Assembly (NCBI RefSeq): GCF_011300215.1
Contig: NZ_CP049866.1
Coordinates: forward strand, 3,349,001 to 3,413,000
Direction: 5' to 3'
From: Nocardioides piscis
GTDB taxonomy: Bacteria > Actinomycetota > Actinomycetes > Propionibacteriales > Nocardioidaceae
Length of the DNA stretch: 64,000 bases
Shown here: positions 52,207 to 61,887 of the stretch, piece by piece
How the letters are laid out: each line of letters starts with the position of its first letter
Position numbering within the stretch: the first letter of the stretch is position 1
Program-made: the position numbers and the translations under genes
Notes under the pieces: model-generated
What the model saw: only the letters and a program-made list of their open reading frames with translations
The model's database searches: none
What the model was told of the DNA's origin: nothing

Positions 52207-53606
52207 CGGGCGCTGCTCCCTTCGTCCTCGCTCGCCATCGGGTCTGCCAACAGTGCGGCTGCGACCCGCTCGAGCGCAGCACCGCGAGACGCCTTAACCA
52301 GGACGACATCCGCAGCCGCCACATTGTGTCTCAACCAGGTCAGCGCCTCGTCACGCCCCGCCGTGACGACCACCTCACCCCGCCAGCCAGGCTCGTCGCG
52401 CGTCCCGATCGCCATCTCGGCGGCCAGGTCGCCGATGGTCAGCACGACGTCGACGCCGAGCCGGGCGGCATACGCCCCGACCCCGCGATGCGCCTCCACA
52501 GAGCCCCCGCCCAGCTCGAACATGTCTCCCAGCACCGCGATCGTGCGGCGTCGGGACCGCTGGCCGATGTCGCGCAGCACGTCGAGCGCGGCCGCCATCG
52601 ACTCCGGATTGGCGTTGTAGGCGTCGTTGACGACCACCGCCCCGTCGGACCGCTCACCCAGCTCCATCCGCCACCCCGACTCGGGACGGGCCTCGGTCAG
52701 GCCATCGGCCACGCTGTCGAGGTCCACGCCGGCGGCCAGCGCCATCGCGGCCGCTGCGAGTGCGTTGTCGACCTGGTGACGGCCGAGCTGGGTGAGGTGG
52801 ACAGTCGCTCCGCTCCCGCGCCACTGCAGGTCGAAGGACCGGCGACCGAGGTCGTCGCTGGTCACCTCGGTGGCGTGCACGGCTCCCCCGTCGCCGAAGG
52901 TGACCACGGTCGCAGGGGTGCGGGACGCCATGGCGGCGACGAGGGGGTCGCCGGCGTTCAGCACGGCGGTGCCGGCGGGGGTCAGCGCCTCGATGATCTC
53001 GCCCTTGGCCACAGCGATGGCCTCGCGGCTGCCGAACTCGCCGATGTGGGCCGTCCCGACGTTGGTCACGGCCGCAATGTCAGGTGGCGCGATGCCGCAG
53101 AGGTGGGCGATGTGCCCGATCCCCCGCGCTCCCATCTCGACCACGAGGTGCTTGGTCTCGGGGTCAGCGCGCAGGACGGTCAACGGCACGCCCAGCTCGT
53201 TGTTGAAGTTGCCGCAGGTCGCCACCGTCGGTCCGTCACCTGCCAGTATCGCGGCGAGATAGTCCTTGGTGCCCGTCTTGCCCTGCGAACCGGTGAGGGC
53301 GTATGTCGTGAGGCCGGCCAACCGGTCGTGCACGTACCGCGCCAGCACACCCAGGGCCGCGGCGACGTCGTCCACGACCACGCTCGGCACGCCCGTCGCC
53401 CGGCTGCCCAGCACTGCTGCCGCGCCGGCGGCGACGGCCTGCTCGGCGAAGTCGTGACCATCCACGCGCTCACCGACCACGGCGACGAAGAGCCCACCAG
53501 GCTCGGGGGTGCGGGTGTCGACGAACGCTGCGCCGGTCACCGACGCCTCCCCCTGCGCCGTGCCACCGACGACGTCCGCAATCTCGCTCAGCGTCATCGC
53601 GATCAT
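52203..53606 (-). CDS. murF: UDP-MurNAc-tripeptide:D-Ala-D-Ala ligase
   Basis: The 467-residue Mur ligase adds the terminal dipeptide. Landmarks are [24 protein letters not shown], the ATP loop [38 protein letters not shown] and [13 protein letters not shown]. The ATG overlaps the murE stop (ATGA). Confidence 0.96.
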   Translation of the reverse strand: MIAMTLSEIADVVGGTAQGEASVTGAAFVDTRTPEPGGLFVAVVGERVDGHDFAEQAVAAGAAAVLGSRATGVPSVVVDDVAAALGVLARYVHDRLAGLTTYALTGSQGKTGTKDYLAAILAGDGPTVATCGNFNNELGVPLTVLRADPETKHLVVEMGARGIGHIAHLCGIAPPDIAAVTNVGTAHIGEFGSREAIAVAKGEIIEALTPAGTAVLNAGDPLVAAMASRTPATVVTFGDGGAVHATEVTSDDLGRRSFDLQWRGSGATVHLTQLGRHQVDNALAAAAMALAAGVDLDSVADGLTEARPESGWRMELGERSDGAVVVNDAYNANPESMAAALDVLRDIGQRSRRRTIAVLGDMFELGGGSVEAHRGVGAYAARLGVDVVLTIGDLAAEMAIGTRDEPGWRGEVVVTAGRDEALTWLRHNVAAADVVLVKASRGAALERVAAALLADPMASEDEGSSAR

Positions 53607-55180
53607 CGTGGCCCCACCGCCTCCACGGCCTGCCTGGCGACGACCCGGTCGTCGAAGGGCTGCACGACGCCGTCGATCTCCTGGCCGGTCTCGTGGCCCT
53701 TGCCGGCGATCAGGACGACGTCGCCGGGTGCTGCTCGGCGTACGGCCTCGTGGATCGCGGCGCGCCGGTCCCCCACCTCGACGACCTCGGCGGATCCACC
53801 TGCAGTGCCGGACAGGACGGCGGCGCGGATGGCGGCCGGGTCCTCGGTGCGCGGGTTGTCGTCGGTCACCACCAGCACGTCAGCGAGCCCGGCGGCGATC
53901 TCGCCCATGATCGGGCGCTTGCCGGGGTCGCGGTCGCCCCCGGCCCCGATGACGAGGATGACCCTGCCTCGCGTGAGCGGCCGGACTGCGGCCAGGACGG
54001 CCTGAACGGCGTCGGGCTTGTGCGCATAGTCGACGACGAGGGCGAAGTCCTGCCCGGCGTGCACCTGCTCGAGACGCCCCGGCACCCCACCGCCCTGGGC
54101 CAGGCCGGCGGCCACCCTCGAGACGTCGAGGCCGGCGAGGCCGGCCGAGGCGACCGCGGCCAGGGCGTTGGCGACGTTGAAGACACCCGGCACCGGGACC
54201 CTGCCCTCGACCCGCAGGCCGTCCGGACCGAGGACCGTGAACGTCGAGCCGTCGGCGGCCAGGTCGACCTCGACCGCACGCCAGTCGGCGTCGGTGCGGT
54301 CGGGATCGGTCGAGAAGGTCTGCATCGGGATCGTCGCGCGGTCCAGGAGCCGCCGGCCGAACTCGTCGTCGACGTTGGTCAGGCCGCGACGAGCACGCTC
54401 CGGGGTGAACAGGGACGCCTTGGCGGCGAAGTAGTCGTCGACGTCGGCGTGGAAGTCGAGGTGGTCGCGACCGAGGTTGAGGAAGGTGGCGACGTCGAAG
54501 ACGACACCGTCCACGCGTCCCAGCACGAGCGCGTGCGAGGAAACCTCCATCGCACAGGCCTCGACCCCACGTTCGCGCATCAGCGCGAAGAGGCCATGGA
54601 GGTCGGGCGCCTCGGGTGTGGTGAGCGAGGTCTTGATGTCGGCCCCGGCGATCCGGGTCCCGACGGTGCCGATCACCGCGCCGGTGATCCCGGCGGCCGC
54701 CAGGCCGTCGTCGAGGAGCCGCGTCGTGGTGGTCTTGCCCTGGGTCCCGGTGACACCGATCATCCGCATCGCGGTGGCAGGGTCGTGATAGATGCGTGCG
54801 GCCAGCAGTCCCAGCAGCCGACGGGGCTCGGCCACCACCAGGGTGGGCATGGACGCGGACAGCCTCGCGGCGCCGTCCTCGTCGGTCAGCACGCAGACCG
54901 CACCGGCCCCGAGCGCGTCCGCGGCGAAGTCGGCGCCGTGCGCTCGGGCGCCCGGCAGGGCGGCATACAGGTCACCCGGCTGGACCCTCTGGGTGCTCAG
55001 CGAGATGCCGGTGACGACGGCGTCGAGACTGCCGAGCGTGCGCAGGGTGGTCTGCGAGCCCAGCCACGTCGCGAGCTCCGAGACCGCCGTCGCGGGGGGC
55101 GTCGTCGGCCGCCCGGCGAGGGCCTGCGGAACCGGCTGGGGATCACCTGACACCTGCGGAGCGTATCGCTGCCCCGTCAC
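53603..55180 (-). CDS. murE: UDP-MurNAc-L-Ala-D-Glu:diaminopimelate ligase
   Basis: The 525-residue Mur ligase adds the third residue. The ATP loop is VTGTQGKTTTTRLL, then TTPEAPDLHGLF, EVSSHALVLGRVDG and FLNLGRDHLDFH. The specificity motif DDNPRTEDP indicates diaminopimelate rather than lysine. Start GTG 55180 overlaps the ftsI stop (GTGA); the 50-residue N-terminal extension is proline-rich. Confidence 0.95.
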   Translation of the reverse strand: MTGQRYAPQVSGDPQPVPQALAGRPTTPPATAVSELATWLGSQTTLRTLGSLDAVVTGISLSTQRVQPGDLYAALPGARAHGADFAADALGAGAVCVLTDEDGAARLSASMPTLVVAEPRRLLGLLAARIYHDPATAMRMIGVTGTQGKTTTTRLLDDGLAAAGITGAVIGTVGTRIAGADIKTSLTTPEAPDLHGLFALMRERGVEACAMEVSSHALVLGRVDGVVFDVATFLNLGRDHLDFHADVDDYFAAKASLFTPERARRGLTNVDDEFGRRLLDRATIPMQTFSTDPDRTDADWRAVEVDLAADGSTFTVLGPDGLRVEGRVPVPGVFNVANALAAVASAGLAGLDVSRVAAGLAQGGGVPGRLEQVHAGQDFALVVDYAHKPDAVQAVLAAVRPLTRGRVILVIGAGGDRDPGKRPIMGEIAAGLADVLVVTDDNPRTEDPAAIRAAVLSGTAGGSAEVVEVGDRRAAIHEAVRRAAPGDVVLIAGKGHETGQEIDGVVQPFDDRVVARQAVEAVGPR

Positions 55181-56958
55181 CACTCCACCGGGAGTCGTGA
55201 CGGCTTGCCGCCCGTCGGCGGCACGCGGTAGCGGCTCAGCGCGAAGCCCATGATCCGGGAGAAGGCCGGGCCTGCGATGGAGCCACCACCCCCGTCGACC
55301 TGGGGTGCGTGCACCACCACGTAGACGGTGAAGCGGGGGTCGTCGGCCGGCGCGAACCCGCCGAACGAGACGCTGGTGGAACCGTCGTAGCACCCGCAGT
55401 CGGGAGCGACGCGCTGGGCGGTGCCGGTCTTGCCGGCCACGAGGTAGCCCGGGACCTGGGCCCCGGGGGCGACGCCTGCCTCGGGGTCCACGACGCGCTC
55501 CATCATCCTCGCCGTCGCGCGCGCCGCGCGGGCGCTGACGACCCGCGTCCGCGTCGCGACGTCGGTGCCGACCACCTCCCCGTTTTCGGTCGTCGCGGAG
55601 CCCTGGATGATGCTCGGGGTGATGCGCACCCCGTCGTTGGCGATCGTGTTGACCGCGGCGGCCATCTGGACGGCGTTGACCGAGACCGACTGCCCGAAGG
55701 CGACGCGGTCCTTGGTCTGGCTGTTCATCACCGCGCCGGGCGTCAGGATCCCCGGCGACTCACCGCGCATGCCGATGTCGGTGCGCCGGCCGAGACCGAA
55801 CTTCTCGAGATAGCCCACGAGCTCGGCCGGGGCGAAGGCGTCGGCCGCCAGCACGGTGCCGATGTTGGAGGACTTGGCGATCACGCCGGCCAGCGTCAGC
55901 CTGATGTTGCCGTGGTCGAACCAGTCGCCGATGACCCTGTCCTGGCGAGCGAGGTTGGCCGGAATCCGCAGTCGGGTGCGCGGCGTGACCTTGCCGGCGT
56001 CGATCAGCGCCGCCGCGGTCAGCACCTTGGCCACCGAGCCCGGCTCGTAGGGCTCGCTCACCGCCCGGGAGCCGAGGTCGTCCTTGTCCGCATCCACCGC
56101 CTTGTTGGCGTCGAAGGTCGGCGCGTCCGCCAGCGCGAGCACGTCGCCGTTGCGGGAGTCCAGGACGACAGCGACGCCGCTCGACGCCCTGTACTTCTTC
56201 AGCGTCTGCCCGAGCACCCGCTGGGTGAACCACTGCAGGTCGCGGTCGATGGTCGTGGTCAGGGCCTCGCCGTTCCTGGCCGGCACCACGGTGTTCTCCC
56301 CCAGCGGGATGCGATTTCCGCCGCCCACCTGGAACCGGGCCTGGCCGTCGGTGCCGGCGAGCCGGGCGTCGAAGGTCCGCTCGAGGCCGCCGAGGGCCTC
56401 GTCGGTGCCCATGAAGCCCAGCAGGTTGGCGGCGACGTCGTTGGCGGGATAGTCGCGGATGGGGTCGTCGCGCAGGGAGATGCCCTCGAACTCAGCGGCC
56501 CTCAGCTCGGCGAGCACCTCAGTCGCGAGCGTGCTCGGCACGCGCCGGGCGATGTATTGGAAGCGGCTGTCGCGAGCACGGAGCCGTTCGAGGGTGTCGA
56601 AGTAGTCGACGTCGAGTCGCTCGGCGAGGAGGGTGGCGAGCGCCGGCGCCTTGGCGGCGGTCATCGCCGGGTCCGCCACCACCATCTTCCCGTGGATGGA
56701 GTCGGCCAGCGGGAGCCCGTTGCGGTCGAGGATGTCACCGCGCTCGGCCGGCAGGACGACCTCCTCGACCCCCTCCTTGGCTGCCATGGCGGCGTAGGAC
56801 TTCGGGTCGATCCCCTGGAGCTGGACGAGTCGCGCGCCGAAGAACGAGAGCACGACCGCGATCACGATCAGGCCGAAGCGCAGCCTGAACTGCGGGGCGC
56901 CTCGCCGTGCGTCGAGGCGCTGGCGCGCCGCGGCGGTCGTCTCTTTCGGCAAGGTCAC
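55177..56958 (-). CDS. ftsI: Septal penicillin-binding protein FtsI (class B PBP)
   Basis: The 593-residue protein has one membrane segment (FGLIVIAVVLSFFGARLV), a PBP dimer domain and the transpeptidase domain. The active-site motifs are SVAK (in EPGSVAKV), SSN (in KSSNIGTVL) and KTG (in AGKTGTAQ). It cross-links septal peptidoglycan with FtsW. The start is GTG with a weak ribosome site. Confidence 0.95.
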   Translation of the reverse strand: MTLPKETTAAARQRLDARRGAPQFRLRFGLIVIAVVLSFFGARLVQLQGIDPKSYAAMAAKEGVEEVVLPAERGDILDRNGLPLADSIHGKMVVADPAMTAAKAPALATLLAERLDVDYFDTLERLRARDSRFQYIARRVPSTLATEVLAELRAAEFEGISLRDDPIRDYPANDVAANLLGFMGTDEALGGLERTFDARLAGTDGQARFQVGGGNRIPLGENTVVPARNGEALTTTIDRDLQWFTQRVLGQTLKKYRASSGVAVVLDSRNGDVLALADAPTFDANKAVDADKDDLGSRAVSEPYEPGSVAKVLTAAALIDAGKVTPRTRLRIPANLARQDRVIGDWFDHGNIRLTLAGVIAKSSNIGTVLAADAFAPAELVGYLEKFGLGRRTDIGMRGESPGILTPGAVMNSQTKDRVAFGQSVSVNAVQMAAAVNTIANDGVRITPSIIQGSATTENGEVVGTDVATRTRVVSARAARATARMMERVVDPEAGVAPGAQVPGYLVAGKTGTAQRVAPDCGCYDGSTSVSFGGFAPADDPRFTVYVVVHAPQVDGGGGSIAGPAFSRIMGFALSRYRVPPTGGKPSRLPVEW

Positions 56959-57021
56959 TCCGTCCGGAGGTCGTAGGGGAAATCTAGGTGGCAGTGGTCG
57001 ACGGCGGCCGCAGCCGCGCCG

Positions 57022-57561
57022 TCAGCGTCGCGCGTCTCGGGCCCGGTGCTTCTTCGCGGCCCGGTCGACCGGTGCCGGCTCGGCGGTCACCTTGACGATC
57101 GTCGGGGCGGGCGCGAGGACCAGAGGCTTGACCGGCGCCGGCGGGGTCAGGTCGAGCTTGTCCTCCGGCAGGGCCGGGACCTTCTCGCCCTGCACCGTCC
57201 CGTCCAGCCCGAGGAAGGTCGGCGCTGCGGGGATGACCATGCCCATGGCCTGGGCCTGCTCGGCGACCCGGTCCTGGTTTCGCAGGTCCTCGATCTCCAT
57301 CTGCAGGGTCTGCTCCCGCGCCGCGAGGCTGGTCGCCTGCTCCTCGAGCGACGTGGCGGCGAACGAGGCCTGCTGCATGGAGGTGTTGAACAGGAGCAGC
57401 CCCACGACTCCGGCGAGCAGGACCAGGCTGACCAGGGTCACGAACGGGACCCGCTTCGCCCGGCTGCGGGCTCGCGGCACCACGGTGAGGCGGGCCTTCT
57501 CGACCGCGGCGTTGGCGATGCGTGGGACCCGGTGGCGGACGGGGACGGCAGGACTGCTCAT
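57022..57561 (-). CDS. ftsL: FtsL-like divisome protein
   Basis: The 179-residue product has a basic N-terminus, one membrane segment ([19 protein letters not shown]) and a coiled coil ([28 protein letters not shown]). A Pro-rich tail of about 60 residues ends in a basic patch. The position between rsmH and ftsI and the topology identify FtsL; sequence conservation is low in this family. The ATG overlaps the rsmH stop. Confidence 0.82.
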   Translation of the reverse strand: MSSPAVPVRHRVPRIANAAVEKARLTVVPRARSRAKRVPFVTLVSLVLLAGVVGLLLFNTSMQQASFAATSLEEQATSLAAREQTLQMEIEDLRNQDRVAEQAQAMGMVIPAAPTFLGLDGTVQGEKVPALPEDKLDLTPPAPVKPLVLAPAPTIVKVTAEPAPVDRAAKKHRARDARR

Positions 57562-58544
57562 CGGGGGACTCCTCGACTGGACCGTGCTGGGGGAAGGACA
57601 GGACGGACGCGTTCGATGGCTCGCAGCCGGACGGAGGCGGCGCGCGGGTTCTGCTCGATCTCGTGCTGGTCGGCCATCTCGGCCCCCCGGGTCACCAGCC
57701 GCAGGCGCGGCTCGCTCCCCTCGGGCAGGAACGGCAGATCAGGGGGTACGTCGAGTCGCGACGCGGCAGTGAAGGCGCGCTTGACCAGACGGTCCTCGAG
57801 GGAGTGGTAGGACTCCACGACCACGCGGCCGCCGACGCGGATCGACTCGATGGCTGCAGGGATGGCCCGGTTGAGGACTGCGAGCTCGTCGTTGACCTCC
57901 ATCCGCAGGGCCTGGAACGTGCGCTTCGCCGGGTGTCCTCCGGTCCGCCGCGCCGGAGCGGGGATCTCGGCATAGAGCAGCTCGACCAGACGGGCACTGC
58001 TGGCGAACGGTGCGACCTCGCGCTCCCGCACCACGGCACCGGCGATCTTGCGCGCGAACTTCTCCTCGCCGTAGTCGCGCAGGACCCGGGTGAGCTCTGC
58101 GGCGGAATAGGTGTTGAGGACATCGGCAGCGGTGGGGCCGGTCGTGCCGTCCATCCGCATGTCGAGGGGTGCGTCCTCGGCATAGGCAAATCCGCGTTCG
58201 CGCACGTCGAGCTGCATGGACGAGACGCCCAGGTCGAAGAGCACGCCGTCGACGGCGTCCAGCCCCTGGTCCTTGATCACCTCGGCGATCTCGTCATAGA
58301 CGGCGTGTACGCCGACGAACCGCTCTCCGAAGGGACGCAGCCGCTCGCGCGCAAGCTCGAGGGCGGCGGTGTCGCGGTCGATGCCGATGACGCGGGCGTG
58401 CCCACACTCGCGAAGCACCGCCTCGGTGTGACCCCCCAGACCGAGGGTGCAGTCGACGAGGACCGCACCCTCGTGGTCGAGGGCAGGCGCGAGGAGAGCA
58501 ACGACCCGGTCGAGCAGGACCGGGGCGTGGCTGGGACGCGTCAT
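57558..58544 (-). CDS. rsmH: 16S rRNA (cytosine1402-N4)-methyltransferase
   Basis: The 328-residue SAM enzyme methylates C1402 of 16S rRNA. It has [13 protein letters not shown], the SAM loop [42 protein letters not shown] and [13 protein letters not shown]. It is the first large gene after mraZ, as in most dcw clusters. Confidence 0.96.
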   Translation of the reverse strand: MTRPSHAPVLLDRVVALLAPALDHEGAVLVDCTLGLGGHTEAVLRECGHARVIGIDRDTAALELARERLRPFGERFVGVHAVYDEIAEVIKDQGLDAVDGVLFDLGVSSMQLDVRERGFAYAEDAPLDMRMDGTTGPTAADVLNTYSAAELTRVLRDYGEEKFARKIAGAVVREREVAPFASSARLVELLYAEIPAPARRTGGHPAKRTFQALRMEVNDELAVLNRAIPAAIESIRVGGRVVVESYHSLEDRLVKRAFTAASRLDVPPDLPFLPEGSEPRLRLVTRGAEMADQHEIEQNPRAASVRLRAIERVRPVLPPARSSRGVPR

Positions 58545-58550
58545 GCCCTG

Positions 58551-58715
58551 CTACCGACCCAGCTGTGCGAGGACGAAGAGCATGACCGTCAACCCCACCG
58601 AGGCGGTGGCCGAGAAGGCCATCAGCGCGATCGCGTCACGAGCCTGTTCGCGCACCCGCAGCGGTCGGTCGGCGGTGACGCCCACCTGACTGCGAGTGAC
58701 TGCGGTGCTGCTCAT
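58551..58715 (-). CDS. 54-residue single-span membrane protein between mraZ and rsmH
   Basis: The short frame encodes a basic N-terminal half (RSQVGVTADRPLRVREQARDA) and one hydrophobic segment (LMAFSATASVGLTVMLFVLA) ending LGR. It ends 6 bases before rsmH. A GTGGGG sequence lies before the ATG, with nine bases between. Its place and topology suggest a small divisome or wall-associated protein, but no family was recognised. An upstream-extended frame to 58877 reads as low-complexity noise. Confidence 0.6.
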   Translation of the reverse strand: MSSTAVTRSQVGVTADRPLRVREQARDAIALMAFSATASVGLTVMLFVLAQLGR

Positions 58716-58757
58716 GACTTCGACCCCACACGGTTGTTGGTGCACGCGAGTGCGCTG

Positions 58758-58778
58758 CTGGTTGCTGGTTGCTGGTGC
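58758..58778 (-). repeat. Three 7-base tandem repeats (GCTGGTT)
   Basis: GCTGGTT GCTGGTT GCTGGTG in the leader between mraZ and the 54-residue gene. The rest of 58716-58924 (209 bases) holds no recognised gene; it may form structured RNA. Confidence 0.6.
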
Positions 58779-58924
58779 TGACTGGCGGGCCGCCGGACCT
58801 GGTCCCTGCCCGCTCCCCCAGGGAAGTGCCCTCTGACACCGGGGAAGGTGCGTCAGATGACGGGAGGGAGCGGACACGAGACCGGATGCTGCGGACCTCG
58901 TCAGCTGTTCAGTTGTGGTGCTGG

Positions 58925-59353
58925 CTAGATGCCGGGGAAGACCTCGTCGCTGAGCTCGGAGAACTTCTGCTCCTGTTCCTCCGAGTAGGTGGCCCAGGCG
59001 GTCGGGTCCCAGATCTCGATGCGGTTCATCGAGCCGATGACCACGACGTCCTTGGTCAGCGACGCGTAGGTGCGCAGCGGAGCCGGGATGGAGATGCGTC
59101 CCTGCTTGTCCGGCAGCTCCTGGGAGGCGGCGGCAAACAGCATGCGGACGTAGTCCCGGGTGCCCTTGTTGGTCACCGGCGCCTCACGGAGCCGTTCGGT
59201 CAGCCGGCCGAAGTCCTCCAGTGACCAGACCGTCAAGCAGCGCTCCTGCCCTCTGGTCACCACGAGTCCCTCCGTCAGCTGATCCCTGAACTTCGCCGGG
59301 AGGAAGAGCCGACCTTTCTCATCGAGCTTCGGGGTGTAGGTGCCGAAGAACAT
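58925..59353 (-). CDS. mraZ: MraZ transcriptional regulator
   Basis: The 142-residue protein has two AbrB-like half domains: MFFGTYTPKLDEKGRLFLPAKF and DKQGRISIPAPLRTYASL, each with the DxxGR motif. MraZ binds tandem GTGG repeats and represses its own operon. The ATG at 59353 has GGGAGG upstream. It heads the dcw cluster and is divergent from moxR. Confidence 0.95.
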   Translation of the reverse strand: MFFGTYTPKLDEKGRLFLPAKFRDQLTEGLVVTRGQERCLTVWSLEDFGRLTERLREAPVTNKGTRDYVRMLFAAASQELPDKQGRISIPAPLRTYASLTKDVVVIGSMNRIEIWDPTAWATYSEEQEQKFSELSDEVFPGI

Positions 59354-59396
59354 CCGGCCCACCTCCCTGCTCGATGCGAGAAACCGACCCTGTCCC

Positions 59397-59436
59397 CCAC
59401 TTCGCTCCACTCTACTCCACATCGCTCCACCGTCAA
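59397..59436 (-). promoter_or_regulatory. mraZ promoter overlapped by four MraZ boxes
   Basis: Minus-strand TTGACG (59436-59431) and TAGAGT (59414-59409) are 16 bases apart and form a -35/-10 pair. Four GTGG boxes (CCAC on the plus strand at 59397, 59407, 59417 and 59427) repeat at exactly 10 bases, covering the spacer and the -10. This is the known MraZ-binding arrangement, so autorepression is likely. Confidence 0.78.
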
Positions 59437-59537
59437 CCATATTGCCGCGATTCCTCCCGCTTTCCCGGACGTCCTGTCGCCCAGGCGCAGCCGCAGCACC
59501 GCGGTCCGGCGTGTGAAGAACGCCCCACGGGTGCCTG

Positions 59538-59562
59538 GTGGAGGGAAGTGGGGAGAAAGTGG
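59538..59562 (+). promoter_or_regulatory. Second set of GTGG repeats, facing moxR
   Basis: GTGG occurs at 59538, 59548 and 59559 on the plus strand (10- and 11-base spacing), within GTGGAGGGAA-GTGGGGAGAAA-GTGGAGG. It lies 100 bases before moxR in the 308-base divergent gap 59354-59661. It could be a further MraZ site acting on the divergent operon. The remainder of the gap holds no gene; a TACGGT hexamer at 59599-59604 is a weak -10 candidate. Confidence 0.4.
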
Positions 59563-59661
59563 AGGACGCCCTGGAACCGCTGAGTTGCCGCGACGGCATA
59601 CGGTGGTTCCCATCACATTGGGCCCGCCTGGCGCCGGGACGGACATGAGAGTGGGAAGCCG

Positions 59662-60639
59662 TTGAGCTCGTTGGTCTCACCGGATGCGGACCTCGCGACG
59701 CTGGCGCGGGTCGTCGGCCTGGTCCGCTCGAACATCGAGCGGGTCATCGAGGGCAAGCCCGACGTCGTCAATGCCGCGATCGTGGTGCTGCTGGCAGAAG
59801 GACACCTGCTCATCGAGGACGTCCCCGGGGTCGGCAAGACCCAGCTGGCGAAGGCGCTCGCACGCAGCATCGACTCGACCGTGCGCCGCATCCAGTTCAC
59901 GCCCGACCTGCTGCCGTCCGACGTCACGGGTGTGTCCGTCTTCAACCAGGACACCCGCGAGTTCGAGTTCCGGCCGGGTGGTGTCTTCGCCAACATCGTC
60001 GTCGGCGACGAGATCAATCGCGCCTCCCCCAAGACGCAGTCGGCGCTGCTGGAGTGCATGGAGGAGCGACAGGTCACCGTCGACAACACGACCTATTCGC
60101 TCGACAAGCCCTTCATGGTGATCGCAACGCAGAATCCGATCGAGATGGAGGGCACCTACGCCCTGCCCGAGGCGCAGCGCGACCGCTTCATGGCGCGCGT
60201 CTCGGTGGGCTATCCGGTCGAGGCGGCCGAGATCGCCATGCTCGACGCCCACACCACGACCAACCCGCTCGACGACCTGGAGCCGGTGACCGACGCCGGC
60301 GAGATCCGCAAGCTCACCGAGATCGTCGGCGAGGTCCACGTGTCGCCTCCGGTGCAGCGCTACGCCGTGGCCCTCACGACTGCCACCCGCACCTCCACGG
60401 CGCTGCACCTGGGCGCGTCGCCGCGAGCCACGCTCCACCTCGTGCGCGCGGCCAAGGCGGTCGCTGCGATGCAGGGCCGTGACTTCGTGCTGCCCGACGA
60501 CCTGCACTCGCTTGCCCGCCCCGTGCTCGCGCACCGGCTCCTGCCCAGTGTCGAGTCGGCCATGAGTGGCCGTTCGACCGGCGCGATCCTCGATTCCATC
60601 GTGGCCGGGGTGCCCATCCCGGACGCCGGCCGTGCGTGA
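59662..60639 (+). CDS. MoxR-family AAA+ ATPase
   Basis: The 325-residue AAA+ ATPase has Walker A DVPGVGKTQL near residue 53, Walker B IVVGDEINRASPKTQSALLE, sensor 1 VIATQNPIEMEGTYALPEAQRDRF and a C-terminal helical lid. MoxR proteins act as chaperones, usually paired with DUF58 and transglutaminase-like proteins, as here. The start is taken as TTG 59662 because upstream ATG/GTG codons hit a stop at once. Confidence 0.9.
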   Translation: MSSLVSPDADLATLARVVGLVRSNIERVIEGKPDVVNAAIVVLLAEGHLLIEDVPGVGKTQLAKALARSIDSTVRRIQFTPDLLPSDVTGVSVFNQDTREFEFRPGGVFANIVVGDEINRASPKTQSALLECMEERQVTVDNTTYSLDKPFMVIATQNPIEMEGTYALPEAQRDRFMARVSVGYPVEAAEIAMLDAHTTTNPLDDLEPVTDAGEIRKLTEIVGEVHVSPPVQRYAVALTTATRTSTALHLGASPRATLHLVRAAKAVAAMQGRDFVLPDDLHSLARPVLAHRLLPSVESAMSGRSTGAILDSIVAGVPIPDAGRA

Positions 60640-61887
60640 GGCACTCGCCTGCCTGACCGTCCGCGGACGGGCATTCGTCGCGGCCGGGATCACGACGGTC
60701 GTGTCCGCGATGATCGTGGGTCAGGGCCCCTGCTGCCCGTCGGCGTCCTCGTCGCCGCGCTGCCCTTCCTGTCCGCCCTCTGGATCGGACGGTCCCACTT
60801 CAAGCTGGCGCTGACCCGCAGCGTCTCCCCACACCTCGTCGCCGCGGGGCAGCCCGCGCGGGTCGAGCTCAGCCTCACCAACGAGTCGCGCGCGCCCACC
60901 GGCGTCCTGCTGCTCGAGGACCAGCTGCCCTACGTCCTCGGCACGCGCCCTCGCTTCGTGCTCGAAGGCATCGGGCACGGCTGGCACCGCACCGCCGGCT
61001 ATCAGGTGCGATCCGACGTGCGCGGCATCTATGACATCGGACCGATGACCGTGGTCGCCACCGACCCGTTCGGGCTGGTCGAGGTCGGCCGGTCCTTCCA
61101 CGCGACGGCGGCGCTGACTGTCACGCCCCGCACCGTGACCTTGCCGGGGATCCTCCTGGGCGGGGCATGGACCGGGTCAGGCGACAACCGCCCGCGCGCC
61201 TTCACGACCGGCAGCGCCGAGGACGTGACGGTGCGCGAATATCGCCAAGGCGACGACCTGCGCCGGGTGCACTGGCGCAGCTCGGCCCGCACCGGCGAGC
61301 TGATGGTCCGCCGTGAGGAACAGCCGTGGCAGTCGCGCGCGACGGTCTTCCTGGACAACCGGCTGACCTCCCACCGCGGACAGGGGGTCGCCTCGTCGCT
61401 CGAGGCGGCAGTCTCGGTGGCCGCGTCCGTCGCGGTCCACCTGAGCCAGCACGGCTTCGCCGTACGCCTGGTCACCGCCACCGGCGAAGAGCCGGGGACC
61501 GCATGGCATTCCCGCACGTCCTCGGTCAACACCGGGCCTCTCCTCGAGGCGCTCGCAGTGGTGCGAGCCGAGCAGGCCGCCCGCCTCGACACCACCTGGC
61601 TCGCCGAGCCCGGCCACGGAGGCCTGCTCATCGCGATCCTGGGCGCCGTCACCGACGCCGATGTCCCCTTCTTCAACCGTCTTCGGCAGCACGCCGCCAC
61701 GTCGGCAGCCATCGCGCTCGACGTCGACGAGTGGGCGACCCGATCAGGCGCCTCAGCCACCGCCTCGACCGCCGTCGGACTGGTCCGGTCGGGCTGGCGC
61801 GCCGTGTCGATGGGCCCCCGTGACTCCGTCGAGGGCGTGTGGCAGGACCTCGGACGTCTGGGTCACAAGCAGCTGGTGGAGTCATGA
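60632..61887 (+). CDS. DUF58 protein, with an apparent 1-base deletion near the 5' end
   Basis: The GTG at 60632 overlaps moxR by 8 bases and reads VREALACLTVRGRAFVAAGITTVVSAMIVGQGP, two membrane segments' worth of a typical DUF58 start. After the four-C run 60727-60730 the frame breaks. The next frame continues with LLPVGVLVAALPFLSALWIG and the full DUF58 body, including DVTVREYRQGDDLRRVHWRSSART. Adding one C restores a 418-residue protein. DUF58 proteins work with MoxR and transglutaminase-like partners; their molecular function is not settled. Confidence 0.82.
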
